Assembly: GCA_964613235.1 (NCBI GenBank)
Contig: CAZTGM010000017.1
Span: 1 to 30,333 of the forward strand
DNA length: 30,333 nucleotides
Direction: 5' to 3'
DNA from: J005 sp964613235
Lineage (GTDB): Bacteria; Pseudomonadota; Zetaproteobacteria; Mariprofundales; Mariprofundaceae
Shown: piece after piece, positions 16,695-23,473 of the stretch
Numbering within the stretch: the stretch's first letter is position 1
Layout of the letters: the number at the start of each line of letters is the position of its first letter
The notes under the pieces: model-generated
Databases searched by the model: none
The model's input: the letters and a program-made list of their open reading frames with translations, nothing else
Told to the model about the DNA's origin: nothing
Translations under genes and position numbers: made by a program

Positions 16695-17954
16695 TCAGTT
16701 TTCGTAAATGGGGAAACGACCGGTCAGCTTGCGCACTTCTTCCAGCACGGTGTCATGCACGCCCTGGTCTTCCGGTGCCTGCAACACGCGCAGAATCAGT
16801 TCGCCGATCAGACGGGATTCGGCTTCTTTCATGCCGCGCGAGGTAATCACCGACGTACCGATGCGAATACCGCTGGTCACAAACGGCGATTCCGGATCAA
16901 ACGGAATTGTATTCTTGTTCACCGTAATACCGGCAGCTTCCAGTGCTGCTTCCGCCACCTTGCCGGTCAGCCCCTGCGGGCGCAGGTCGACACGGAACAT
17001 GTGGCAATCGGTACCACCGGACACAATGCGCAGGCCACCTTCACTCAGCGTATCCGCCAGAGCGCGCGCATTGGCCACCACCTGTTTCTGATCCTCCCGA
17101 TAGGCATCGCTCAAGGCTTCGCCGAAAGCCACAGCCTTGGCTGCAATGACATGCATCAGGGGACCACCCTGAATGCCCGGGAAAATACGCGAATTCAGTT
17201 TCTTCGCCAATTCGTCATCATCAGTCAGAATCATGCCGCCACGCGGACCGCGCAATGTCTTGTGCGTCGTCGTCGTAATCACATGTGCATGGCCGACCGG
17301 ACTCGGATACACACCGGCAGCGATCAGCCCGGCATAATGCGCCATATCCACCATCAGCAAGGCGCCGACAGAATCAGCTATCTGGCGCATGCGTGCAAAA
17401 TCGATCTGGCGCTCATAGGCGGACGCGCCGCCGATAATCATTTTCGGCCGGTGAACCTCAGCCATCTTCTGCATAACATCATAATCGATGCGCTCGTCAT
17501 CCTCACGCACACCATATGCCACAACATTATACAAACGACCGGAGAAATTGACCGGGCTGCCATGCGTCAGATGCCCGCCATGCGACAGGTCCATACCCAT
17601 GATCGTATCACCGGGCTTGAGTACAGCCATATAGACGGCCATATTGGCCTGCGAACCGGAATGCGGCTGCACATTGACATGCTTGACACCGAAAATCTGC
17701 CGCGCGCGCTCCTGCGCCAACACCTCCACCTTGTCCACATGCTCACAACCACCATAATACCGGCGGCCCGGATAACCCTCGGCATATTTGTTCGTCATCA
17801 CCGAGCCCTGCGCTTCCATGACCGCGCGCGAGACAATGTTTTCGCTGGCAATCAGTTCCAGCGTATGTTGCTGACGCCCCAACTCCGCTGCAATGGCCTC
17901 CTGTACGGATGCATCGGCCAGCGGTGCATTAAAAAACTGATTGCGATCAGACAT
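16695..17954 (-). CDS. glyA: Serine hydroxymethyltransferase
   Basis: GlyA is a PLP enzyme that converts serine and tetrahydrofolate to glycine and methylene-tetrahydrofolate. The PLP lysine is Lys232 in ITTTTHKTLRGPRGG. Other family motifs are ELIASENIVSRAV, NKYAEGYPGRRYYGGCE, VQPHSGSQANMAVY and VDMAHYAGLIAAG. Length is 419 residues, normal. AGGAG lies seven bases before the ATG. A promoter candidate stands about 55 bases upstream, after the rplS terminator, so this is probably the first gene of the long operon running to truA. A long open frame on the opposite strand is only a shadow of its codon use. Confidence 0.98.
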   Translation of the reverse strand: MSDRNQFFNAPLADASVQEAIAAELGRQQHTLELIASENIVSRAVMEAQGSVMTNKYAEGYPGRRYYGGCEHVDKVEVLAQERARQIFGVKHVNVQPHSGSQANMAVYMAVLKPGDTIMGMDLSHGGHLTHGSPVNFSGRLYNVVAYGVREDDERIDYDVMQKMAEVHRPKMIIGGASAYERQIDFARMRQIADSVGALLMVDMAHYAGLIAAGVYPSPVGHAHVITTTTHKTLRGPRGGMILTDDDELAKKLNSRIFPGIQGGPLMHVIAAKAVAFGEALSDAYREDQKQVVANARALADTLSEGGLRIVSGGTDCHMFRVDLRPQGLTGKVAEAALEAAGITVNKNTIPFDPESPFVTSGIRIGTSVITSRGMKEAESRLIGELILRVLQAPEDQGVHDTVLEEVRKLTGRFPIYEN

Positions 17955-17978
17955 AAATCAACTCCTGTAATCATCGGC

Positions 17979-17993
17979 CAGCGCGATGCGCTG
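17979..17993 (-). promoter_or_regulatory. Hairpin in the glyA leader
   Basis: CAGCGC-GAT-GCGCTG is a perfect 6-bp inverted repeat with a three-base loop, placed between the predicted glyA transcript start (near 18002) and the ribosome site. It would form a small stable RNA hairpin or be a DNA operator. It does not resemble a glycine riboswitch. Confidence 0.35.
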
Positions 17994-18008
17994 ATCTGTG
18001 CGCTGCGC

Positions 18009-18037
18009 ATTATGGCGAATACGGCCGCTGCCGTCAT
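18009..18037 (-). promoter_or_regulatory. Promoter of the glyA operon
   Basis: On the minus strand ATGACG (18037-18032), a 17-base spacer, and CATAAT (18014-18009) form a plausible sigma70 promoter. The bases after the -10 are GCGCAGCG, again a GC-rich discriminator. It lies just downstream of the rplS terminator, in the right place for a new transcription unit. Confidence 0.5.
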
Positions 18038-18073
18038 CCGCTTGTTACAATGTCCGTAAAAACTTCGATCATG

Positions 18074-18100
18074 AAAAAGGGAGGCCTGAAGCCTCCCTTT
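18074..18100 (-). terminator. Rho-independent terminator after rplS
   Basis: A perfect 10-bp stem, AAAGGGAGGC and GCCTCCCTTT, with a five-base loop is followed on the minus strand by an uninterrupted T run and CAT. It lies 22 bases after the rplS stop and separates the methyltransferase-rplS unit from the glyA operon. Confidence 0.9.
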
Positions 18101-18122
18101 GAATCGAACCGGGCACCGCTTC

Positions 18123-18491
18123 CTAGAAACGACGCTCGCGAATACGTGCAGCCTTGCCGCGCAGCGCACGCAGATAGTACAGCTTGGCACGACGAACACG
18201 TCCGTGACGTACCACGGTAATGCTTTCCAGCATCGGCGAATGTAGCGGAAAAACGCGCTCCACGCCAACACCATTGGAAATTTTGCGCACCGTAAAGCTG
18301 CTTGAAATGCCGTTGTTATGACGGGCAATCACCACACCTTCAAATGCCTGCAGACGCTCACGACGCTCCAGGCCTTTCTTCGTTTCCTTATAATCGACAA
18401 CCCTGACGTTTACACGAACGGTATCGCCTTCACGAAAAGACGGGATATCGTCACGCAACTGATCCCGGGTTACATCATCCAACGCACGCAT
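18123..18491 (-). CDS. rplS: Large-subunit ribosomal protein L19
   Basis: L19 sits at the interface of the 50S and 30S subunits. The sequence shows the family pattern: FREGDTVRVNVRV, ERLQAFEGVVIARHNNGISSSFTVRKISNGVGVERVFPLHSP, and the basic end RVRRAKLYYLRALRGKAARIRERR. I start at ATG 18491, with GGAGG seven bases upstream, which gives 122 residues, the standard size. A longer frame from 18608 would overlap the preceding methyltransferase gene. The gene follows that methyltransferase by 17 bases and is closed by a strong terminator. In most proteobacteria rplS directly follows trmD; here two genes lie between them. Confidence 0.98.
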   Translation of the reverse strand: MRALDDVTRDQLRDDIPSFREGDTVRVNVRVVDYKETKKGLERRERLQAFEGVVIARHNNGISSSFTVRKISNGVGVERVFPLHSPMLESITVVRHGRVRRAKLYYLRALRGKAARIRERRF

Positions 18492-18508
18492 GCCTATGCC
18501 TCCAAACT

Positions 18509-19057
18509 CTATCCTCTGCCGGTAAACAGCCTGTCCAGATATATGGCCAGCGCCGCCCTTACAGAAAGGTGGCGAACCATACCGTCCCCTTTTATCGGTG
18601 ACAACCATCCATTTGGCTTCGGTAATGCAGCCGTATCCAGCCCCGACCCGGTGCCAAAAACAATGAGATGCCGACCCGGTAAATGGCGCAATGCCTCCAC
18701 CCCGGTCGCGATCTCATCAGGCGGACTGGCGGATGTGTACCAAACCTGATAATCCTCAGCCACATCCTGCAATGCATATATCGGTCGCACCGCCTGCAAC
18801 ACTTCTGCCCGTGCCGGATTGCGTTTCGCGCCTGCACCATGCAGCCAGTAACCCTGTATATCCGCCACCAGCCGGTGCATGCCATCTGCCGGGTGCACCA
18901 GATACACCGGCGCCACACCATAAAAAGCGCAGCTGCGCGCAAAATCATGGATATCGATGGTCGTCACGGCTGTCGTCGTACTTTCGCCCTGCCGATTAAG
19001 CACCGGCGCATGTACCAGTGCCACGGCAATATCCGACATTACGGGTAAATTATTCAT
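18509..19057 (-). CDS. Putative SAM-dependent RNA methyltransferase (PF09936-like, SPOUT)
   Basis: The 182-residue protein fits the PF09936 family, a SPOUT-like group usually found next to trmD and rplS in deep-branching and delta groups. Visible features are VALVHAPVLNRQGESTTTAV and TTIDIHDFARSCAFYGV at the N-terminus, the SAM-loop region LIVFGTGSGL, and the end HLSVRAALAIYLDRL, typical of the C-terminal helix. The substrate is not established; tRNA or rRNA is likely from the family and context. GGAG lies five bases before ATG 19057. It is upstream of rplS by 17 bases and forms a unit with it. No convincing promoter is seen before it on this strand, although the upstream gene faces the other way. 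Confidence 0.8.
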   Translation of the reverse strand: MNNLPVMSDIAVALVHAPVLNRQGESTTTAVTTIDIHDFARSCAFYGVAPVYLVHPADGMHRLVADIQGYWLHGAGAKRNPARAEVLQAVRPIYALQDVAEDYQVWYTSASPPDEIATGVEALRHLPGRHLIVFGTGSGLDTAALPKPNGWLSPIKGDGMVRHLSVRAALAIYLDRLFTGRG

Positions 19058-19140
19058 TCCTGCTCCGACCGGCTACCGACTTCCTTCAGATACGTCGACC
19101 TGTGCGGATACTTTCACACTCCGGATTTAACGCAACCGGC

Positions 19141-19167
19141 GCAAACAGCTGTGTGCAAACAGCTGTG
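19141..19167. repeat. Two tandem 13-base repeats upstream of the DUF992 promoter
   Basis: GCAAACAGCTGTG occurs at 19141-19153 and again at 19155-19167, a 14-base period. Each copy contains the palindrome CAGCTG. The pair ends two bases before the -35 box of the DUF992 gene, a usual place for activator sites. Confidence 0.6.
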
Positions 19168-19169
19168 GA

Positions 19170-19200
19170 TTGACGGAATCTTTTTCAGCCCTATGCTGAA
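19170..19200 (+). promoter_or_regulatory. Promoter of the DUF992 gene, with inverted repeat at the -10
   Basis: TTGACG (19170-19175), a 16-base spacer and TATGCT (19192-19197) form a good sigma70 promoter, giving a leader of about 27 bases with AAAGGAG before GTG 19231. The -10 is covered by an inverted repeat TTCAGC-CCTAT-GCTGAA (19184-19200), which could be a repressor site. Confidence 0.6.
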
Positions 19201-19230
19201 ATCATCGGAATTGTCAAAGGAGAAAGCCTT

Positions 19231-19725
19231 GTGTACCGCATCGTCATAATCACCATCTTGTTTACATTTGCTGCCGGCCCGGCCATGGCCAAACTGGTCA
19301 GTACTCCCCGCCATATTGCCGGAACCCTGGAATGCACAGTGGTGCCAGACTCAGGCATCAACCTGCTGATCCATTCCACACGTGAAGTGCGCTGCGTTTT
19401 CATACCTGCCGATGGCGGTCCCGTTGAACATTACAAGGGTGAAACGGGCATCCGCCTCGGCCTGGACATCAATATCAACAAACAAGCCAAAATTACCTAT
19501 TCCGTACTGGCTGATCATACCCCGTCGGGCCGTTATCAACTGGCAGGCAAATACAGTGGCGCCGGTGGCGGCATCACCCTTGGCGCATCGGTTGGCGATG
19601 CCACACCCATTCGCAAACAGGATCGCAGCATTGCCTTACAGCCAATTCAAACAAAACATCGCGGTGCAGGCGCAGGCGCAGGCTTCACCTATCTCTATCT
19701 GGAAGCCGACAAGGAAAGGGAATAA
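19231..19725 (+). CDS. Secreted DUF992-family protein
   Basis: The 164-residue protein has a clear signal peptide (MYRIVIITILFTFAAGPAMA, cut after residue 20). The body matches my memory of DUF992: GTLECTV, VRCVFIPADGGPVEHYKG, GIRLGLDI, LAGKYSGAGGGITLGASVG, SIALQPIQ and a Gly/Ala-rich end before LYLEA. Two cysteines (35 and 55) could form a disulfide. Function is unknown; the family is best known from alphaproteobacteria. The start is GTG with AAAGGAG eight bases upstream and a good promoter. The gene lies on the plus strand between trmD and the methyltransferase-rplS unit, both minus-strand, which splits a normally continuous gene cluster. It converges on trmD with six bases between. GCAGGC is repeated three times near 19664-19681, encoding GAGAGAG. 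Confidence 0.78.
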   Translation: MYRIVIITILFTFAAGPAMAKLVSTPRHIAGTLECTVVPDSGINLLIHSTREVRCVFIPADGGPVEHYKGETGIRLGLDININKQAKITYSVLADHTPSGRYQLAGKYSGAGGGITLGASVGDATPIRKQDRSIALQPIQTKHRGAGAGAGFTYLYLEADKERE

Positions 19726-19731
19726 AGAGAC

Positions 19732-20403
19732 TTATGCCGACTTGCGGCGTTTGCGACTGCGCAACAAGGCCTGTTCACGACGCCAGGCTTCGATGGCGGC
19801 ATGATTTCCGGACAGCAATACATCCGGCACGCGCTTGCCTTCAAAGACCTCCGGTCGCGTATAATGCGGCCAGTCGAGAATGCCTTCTTCGGTGAACGAA
19901 TCGAGCACGGCCGATTCGGGTGAGCCAAGCACACCGGGCAACAAACGAATAACGCTGTCGAGCACGCATAATGCCGCAGGTTCACCACCGGAGAGTACGT
20001 AATCGCCCAGCGAAAGCTGTTCATCGACATCATCACAGATGCGCTCGTCAAAGCCCTCGTAACGGCCGCAGAGCAGGGTCAGATACCCGCGCTCGACATA
20101 TTCCAGTGCTTTGGCCTGCGTGAAACGTTCGCCGGCAGGTGTGAGCATGACCACATGCGTTTTGTGATCGCGTCTGCGTGCCTCGCGAATGGCGGCCACG
20201 ACAGGCTCCGGCTTCATCAGCATGCCGGGTCCGCCACCATAAGGCGCATCATCCACCTTGCGGTGTTTATCCTTTGCAAAATCGCGAATCTGAATGCAAT
20301 CCACCTGCGCCAGTCCTGCGGCAATGGCCCGTTTGGGAATCGAGCAGGCTAACGGAGAATCAAAAAACTCGGGAAAAAGGGTCAGAATCTGGGCGTGAAA
20401 CAT
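19732..20403 (-). CDS. trmD: tRNA (guanine37-N1)-methyltransferase
   Basis: TrmD methylates N1 of G37 next to the anticodon, preventing frameshifts. The SPOUT trefoil-knot motifs are present: DDAPYGGGPGMLMKPEP, LLCGRYEGFDERI, SLGDYVLSGGEPAAL, and the C-terminal RPEVFEGKRVPDVLLSGNHAAIEAWRRE. Length is 223 residues, slightly shorter than many homologues but complete. The start ATG lies 22 bases inside rimM, a frequent arrangement that couples translation. The gene ends six bases from the convergent DUF992 gene, with no visible terminator between. Confidence 0.98.
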   Translation of the reverse strand: MFHAQILTLFPEFFDSPLACSIPKRAIAAGLAQVDCIQIRDFAKDKHRKVDDAPYGGGPGMLMKPEPVVAAIREARRRDHKTHVVMLTPAGERFTQAKALEYVERGYLTLLCGRYEGFDERICDDVDEQLSLGDYVLSGGEPAALCVLDSVIRLLPGVLGSPESAVLDSFTEEGILDWPHYTRPEVFEGKRVPDVLLSGNHAAIEAWRREQALLRSRKRRKSA

Positions 20404-20939
20404 GCATCCATCCCCGGCAACATTGCCACGGTAATATGCCGTCGATCCATATCGACATCGATAATGACCGGTTCAACAAACGGGATCATCCATTCCCCCT
20501 GCCGCGCGGCATCCGGCAATGCCTTGACGATCAGCGTATCCTGCGCGCCGTAATCCTCCAGCGCCGTTACCTGCCCCAGCAGTTCACCCTGTTCGTCAGC
20601 GACCGTACAGCCGATCAGGTCCTGCCAGAGATACTCATCCTCATCGACAGGCACCGCATCGCGCAGCACGCGAATGGTTTGCCCATGCAGTGCTTCGGCA
20701 GCGGAAACGTCATCTATACCTTCGAGCTGCGCCAGAATTCTTTTGCCATGCTGCCAGCAACGCACCACCCGGACTTCACGCAATGACGCATCATCGCCAA
20801 GCCACCAACAAGAATACCCGGCGATGCCAATGGCAGGCCGGGTATACGAGTAAATCTGGATCGTACCGTTAAGTCCGTGCGTGCCGGTAATACTACCGAG
20901 CTCGAGGAAAGACTCAGGAGGCGTCTTCGCTGGCCTCAT
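20382..20939 (-). CDS. rimM: Ribosome maturation factor RimM
   Basis: RimM binds ribosomal protein S19 and helps mature the head of the 30S subunit. The N-terminal domain shows FLELGSITGTHGLNGTIQIYSYT and the second, PRC-barrel domain runs from EYLWQDLIGCTVADEQGELL to the end, with WMIPFVEPVIIDVD. I use ATG 20939 as start, giving 185 residues; no start codon lies between the rpsP stop and the first conserved residues, so the gene must begin inside rpsP, a 26-base overlap. Its own ribosome site is weak, fitting coupling to rpsP. The start from 21014 would add a non-conserved basic tail within rpsP. Confidence 0.95.
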   Translation of the reverse strand: MRPAKTPPESFLELGSITGTHGLNGTIQIYSYTRPAIGIAGYSCWWLGDDASLREVRVVRCWQHGKRILAQLEGIDDVSAAEALHGQTIRVLRDAVPVDEDEYLWQDLIGCTVADEQGELLGQVTALEDYGAQDTLIVKALPDAARQGEWMIPFVEPVIIDVDMDRRHITVAMLPGMDACFTPRF

Positions 20940-21258
20940 CGGTGGATGCCGCTGCGGCTTCTGCCTTTTTGGCTTCTGCACGTGCAGCTTTACGTTCGGC
21001 CTTGGCCTGAACATTCGATCCTTCTTCGCTTGCCTTCAACAGACGCGCGACACGGTCGCTGGTCTGGGCACCAAGATCGATCCAATGCTGTGCACGTTCG
21101 CGATCGATGTTAATCACTTCTGGATTGGTGCACGGATCGAAATAGCCAAGCTTTTCGATGAATGCGCCGTCACGACGCTTACGCGAATCCAGCACAACAA
21201 TAGAATAAAAAGGACGCTTCTTGCGGCCGCCTCGCTGCAGGCGAATCACGGTTGCCAT
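20914..21258 (-). CDS. rpsP: Small-subunit ribosomal protein S16 with C-terminal extension
   Basis: S16 is an early assembly protein of the 30S subunit. The N-terminal 80 residues match the family: MATVIRLQRGGRKKRPFYSIVV, RDGAFIEKLGYFDPCTNPE and INIDRERAQHWIDLGAQTSDRVARLL. The rest (about residues 82-114) is an Ala/Lys/Glu-rich tail ending in STDEASEDAS; such tails occur in several groups. GGAGG stands ten bases before the ATG. It heads the rpsP-rimM-trmD unit, with a promoter candidate just upstream that falls in the short gap after ffh. The end of the gene overlaps the rimM start. Confidence 0.98.
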   Translation of the reverse strand: MATVIRLQRGGRKKRPFYSIVVLDSRKRRDGAFIEKLGYFDPCTNPEVINIDRERAQHWIDLGAQTSDRVARLLKASEEGSNVQAKAERKAARAEAKKAEAAAASTDEASEDAS

Positions 21259-21290
21259 ATAATCAATACCTCCGGAAATTCAGGCGGCGC

Positions 21291-21319
21291 ACTATAAAGC
21301 TGGAAAGGGGATCGGGCAA
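21291..21319 (-). promoter_or_regulatory. Promoter of rpsP-rimM-trmD, stringent-type
   Basis: On the minus strand TTGCCC (21319-21314), a 17-base spacer and TATAGT (21296-21291) are followed by GCGCCGCC, an all-GC discriminator. The transcript would start near 21284, about 25 bases before the rpsP ATG. This is the best-formed of the three TTGCCC promoters in the window. Confidence 0.65.
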
Positions 21320-21330
21320 GCAATCATCGA

Positions 21331-22692
21331 TCACATTTTCGGCATGCCTGGCATGCCTCCCATTCCGCCAAACTTTCCGGCCAGTTGCGCCATCATGCGG
21401 CGCCCCTTGGCGCCTTTCATTTTCTTCATCATTTTCTGCATTTGTGCAAATTGTTTGAGCATCTTGTTCAGCTCCTGCACCGAGGTGCCGGAACCGGCGG
21501 CAATGCGTCGCTTGCGACTGCCGTTGATAATGCGCGGATACTTGCGCTCCTTCGGCGTCATGGAATAAACCATGGCCTGCATACGCTTGATCGGCTTGTC
21601 ATCCATCTGCGCCATGGCTTCCTGCGGTAACTTCATGCCCGGCAACATCTTCAGCATGCCGGCCATACCGCCCATGTTCTGCATCTGATCCAGTTGTTCA
21701 GCAAAGTCCATGAGATCAAACTCACCCTTCTTGACCTTGCGCGCAACCTTCTCCGCCTTCTCCTGATCGACGGTAGCCTGGATCTTCTCCACCAGCCCGA
21801 TGACATCGCCCTGACCGAGAATACGACCGGCAAAACGCGACGGATCGAACAACTCAAAAGCATCGATTTTTTCGCCGGTACCGACATAGCGAATCGGTAC
21901 GCCCGTGCTTCTGGCCACAGACAATGCCGCACCACCTCGCACATCGGCATCGGTTTTGGTCAGAATGCAGCCACTTAAATCCAGTGCCGCATGAAACTGC
22001 TCGGCAATGGTCAGCGCCGTCTGACCCGTCATCGAATCCAGCACCAGCAGGCGTTCGGATGCATCCATGGCACGGGCCACGGCACGAATTTCATCCATCA
22101 GCGCATCATCGACAACCTGACGTCCGGCCGTATCAAGAATCAGCACATGATGACCGCCCGTGCGCGCCTGATTCAGCGCCGATTTGGCCATGGCCACAGC
22201 CGTATCGCCTTCACCTGCGATATACGGCACATCGACCTGTCCTGCCAGCACCTGTAACTGCTCGCGCGCCGCCGGACGCGTGGCATCGACACTGGTCAAT
22301 GCCACCTTTCGTCCCTGCGATATCAGCAAGCGCGCCAGCTTGCCGGCCGTCGTCGTTTTACCCGCGCCCTGCAGTCCACACAGCAGAATCACCGACGGAA
22401 TACGTGAAATATCCAGATCCCGTCGCTGGCCACCGAGAACATCCGTCAGTACATCGTGCAGAATTTTGATGATAACCTGGCCCGGTTGCAGGCTTTTAGC
22501 CACATCCGCACCCAGCGCACGTTCACGCGTTTCATCTACCAGATGACGCACAACCGGCAATGCCACATCGGCTTCCAGCAGCGCCAGACGCATTTCCCTT
22601 AAGGTTGCATCCAGATCCTTTTCCGAAACACGTGCAGCCCCTCTCAGCCGCTCTGCAATACCGCCGAATTTCTCGCTAAGCGACGCGAACAT
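21331..22692 (-). CDS. ffh: Signal recognition particle protein Ffh
   Basis: Ffh binds 4.5S RNA and signal sequences and delivers nascent membrane proteins to FtsY. The N domain (1-95) is followed by the GTPase domain: G1 GLQGAGKTTTAGKLA (106-120), DATRPAAREQL (136-146), DTAGRQ (187-192), TKTD (245-248) and the closing RGGAALSVA. The Met-rich M domain (from about 320) has INGSRKRRIAAGSGTS and ends in a Met/Gly-rich tail. Length is 453 residues, normal. Two G-domain motifs differ from the common text: TKTDADVRGG for TKLDGDARGG, and DTAGRQ for DTAGRL. The ATG overlaps the FKBP stop by one base (TGATG). No ffs RNA gene is seen here. Confidence 0.97.
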   Translation of the reverse strand: MFASLSEKFGGIAERLRGAARVSEKDLDATLREMRLALLEADVALPVVRHLVDETRERALGADVAKSLQPGQVIIKILHDVLTDVLGGQRRDLDISRIPSVILLCGLQGAGKTTTAGKLARLLISQGRKVALTSVDATRPAAREQLQVLAGQVDVPYIAGEGDTAVAMAKSALNQARTGGHHVLILDTAGRQVVDDALMDEIRAVARAMDASERLLVLDSMTGQTALTIAEQFHAALDLSGCILTKTDADVRGGAALSVARSTGVPIRYVGTGEKIDAFELFDPSRFAGRILGQGDVIGLVEKIQATVDQEKAEKVARKVKKGEFDLMDFAEQLDQMQNMGGMAGMLKMLPGMKLPQEAMAQMDDKPIKRMQAMVYSMTPKERKYPRIINGSRKRRIAAGSGTSVQELNKMLKQFAQMQKMMKKMKGAKGRRMMAQLAGKFGGMGGMPGMPKM

Positions 22693-23450
22693 CAGCCAGC
22701 CTTCTTCTTGCCGGAATCAGGCGTCACGATATCGAGCAATTCCACCTCGAAAACCAGCGCTGCATTCGGAGCAATCTTGTTGCCCGCCCCTTGTTCGCCA
22801 TAGGCCAGCGATGCCGGCAGATAGATCTTGTACTTGGAGCCGACTGGCATCAACTGCAGGGCTTCAGTCCAGCCCTTGATGACGCCATTGAGCGGAAACG
22901 TCACCGGCTGCCCGCGACTGTAGGAAGAATCGAATTCCGTACCATCAAGCAATGTCCCGCGATAATGAACCTTCACCTGGTCGGTGGCCTTCGGTCTGGG
23001 TCCGTCACCCTGCTTGAGCACTTCATACTGCAGGCCGCTCTCGGTCGTCGTCACGCCTTTTTTCTTGGCGTTTTCAGCCAGAAACTTCTCCCCTTCCGCC
23101 TTGTTCTTCTCGGCCTGAGCCTTGCGCTCGGCAGCCTGCTTTTCTGCACGCGCCTTGAAGAAGGCCTGCTGCACCTTTGTCGCCTCTTCCTGAGTCAACT
23201 GCAACTTGTTGCCGCTCAATCGATCGCGAATACCGGCAGCCAGCGCATCCTGATCGATATCGGCTCCCAGACTTTTGACCGACTGGCCGATATCCATGCC
23301 GATGGCATAGCTGAATTTGGCATTTTCACTTGTCAGCGTTCCCTGTTCAGCCTGGGCTGTGCCTGCATCCATCTTCGCATCCGCTTTCTCCTCGCCGCCG
23401 CATGCAGTCATCATCGCGGCTACTGCCAGTGCAATCCATACCTTCTTCAT
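22692..23450 (-). CDS. FKBP-type peptidyl-prolyl isomerase, predicted lipoprotein (FkpA/Mip-like)
   Basis: The protein catalyses Pro cis-trans isomerisation and should act as a folding helper in the periplasm. I start at ATG 23450, with AGGAG five bases upstream; this gives MKKVWIALAVAAMMTACGG, a lipoprotein signal with Cys17 as the lipid site. A start at 23483 would put eleven extra residues before the signal. Residues about 38-130 are the helical dimerisation domain of the FkpA/Mip group, Ala/Lys/Glu-rich, and 135-242 are the isomerase domain (KVHYRGTLLDGTEFDSSY, FPLNGVIKGWTEAL, YLPASLAYGEQGAG, ALVFEVELLDI). It has 252 residues. It follows guaA by 23 bases and overlaps ffh by one base, so an exported folding factor is made from the same transcript as the SRP protein. 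Confidence 0.93.
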   Translation of the reverse strand: MKKVWIALAVAAMMTACGGEEKADAKMDAGTAQAEQGTLTSENAKFSYAIGMDIGQSVKSLGADIDQDALAAGIRDRLSGNKLQLTQEEATKVQQAFFKARAEKQAAERKAQAEKNKAEGEKFLAENAKKKGVTTTESGLQYEVLKQGDGPRPKATDQVKVHYRGTLLDGTEFDSSYSRGQPVTFPLNGVIKGWTEALQLMPVGSKYKIYLPASLAYGEQGAGNKIAPNAALVFEVELLDIVTPDSGKKKAG

Positions 23451-23473
23451 AATTACTCCTGTTTGTGTTCCCA

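Noticed and set aside
16692..18059. 455-codon open frame on the plus strand opposite glyA
   Set aside because: It lies almost fully antisense to a certain glyA gene, is rich in His, Arg and Cys without a recognisable fold, and runs through the glyA promoter. It is a shadow of glyA codon use.
18492..18608. N-terminal extension of rplS to 18608
   Set aside because: It overlaps the preceding methyltransferase gene and is not part of L19; the GGAGG at the ATG at 18491 decides the start.
19058..19230. A clear minus-strand promoter for the methyltransferase-rplS unit
   Set aside because: TTGACA at about 19214-19209 has no good -10 at the right distance, and TTGCGT near 19136-19131 has only TATCCG at 19 bases. 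Neither is convincing.
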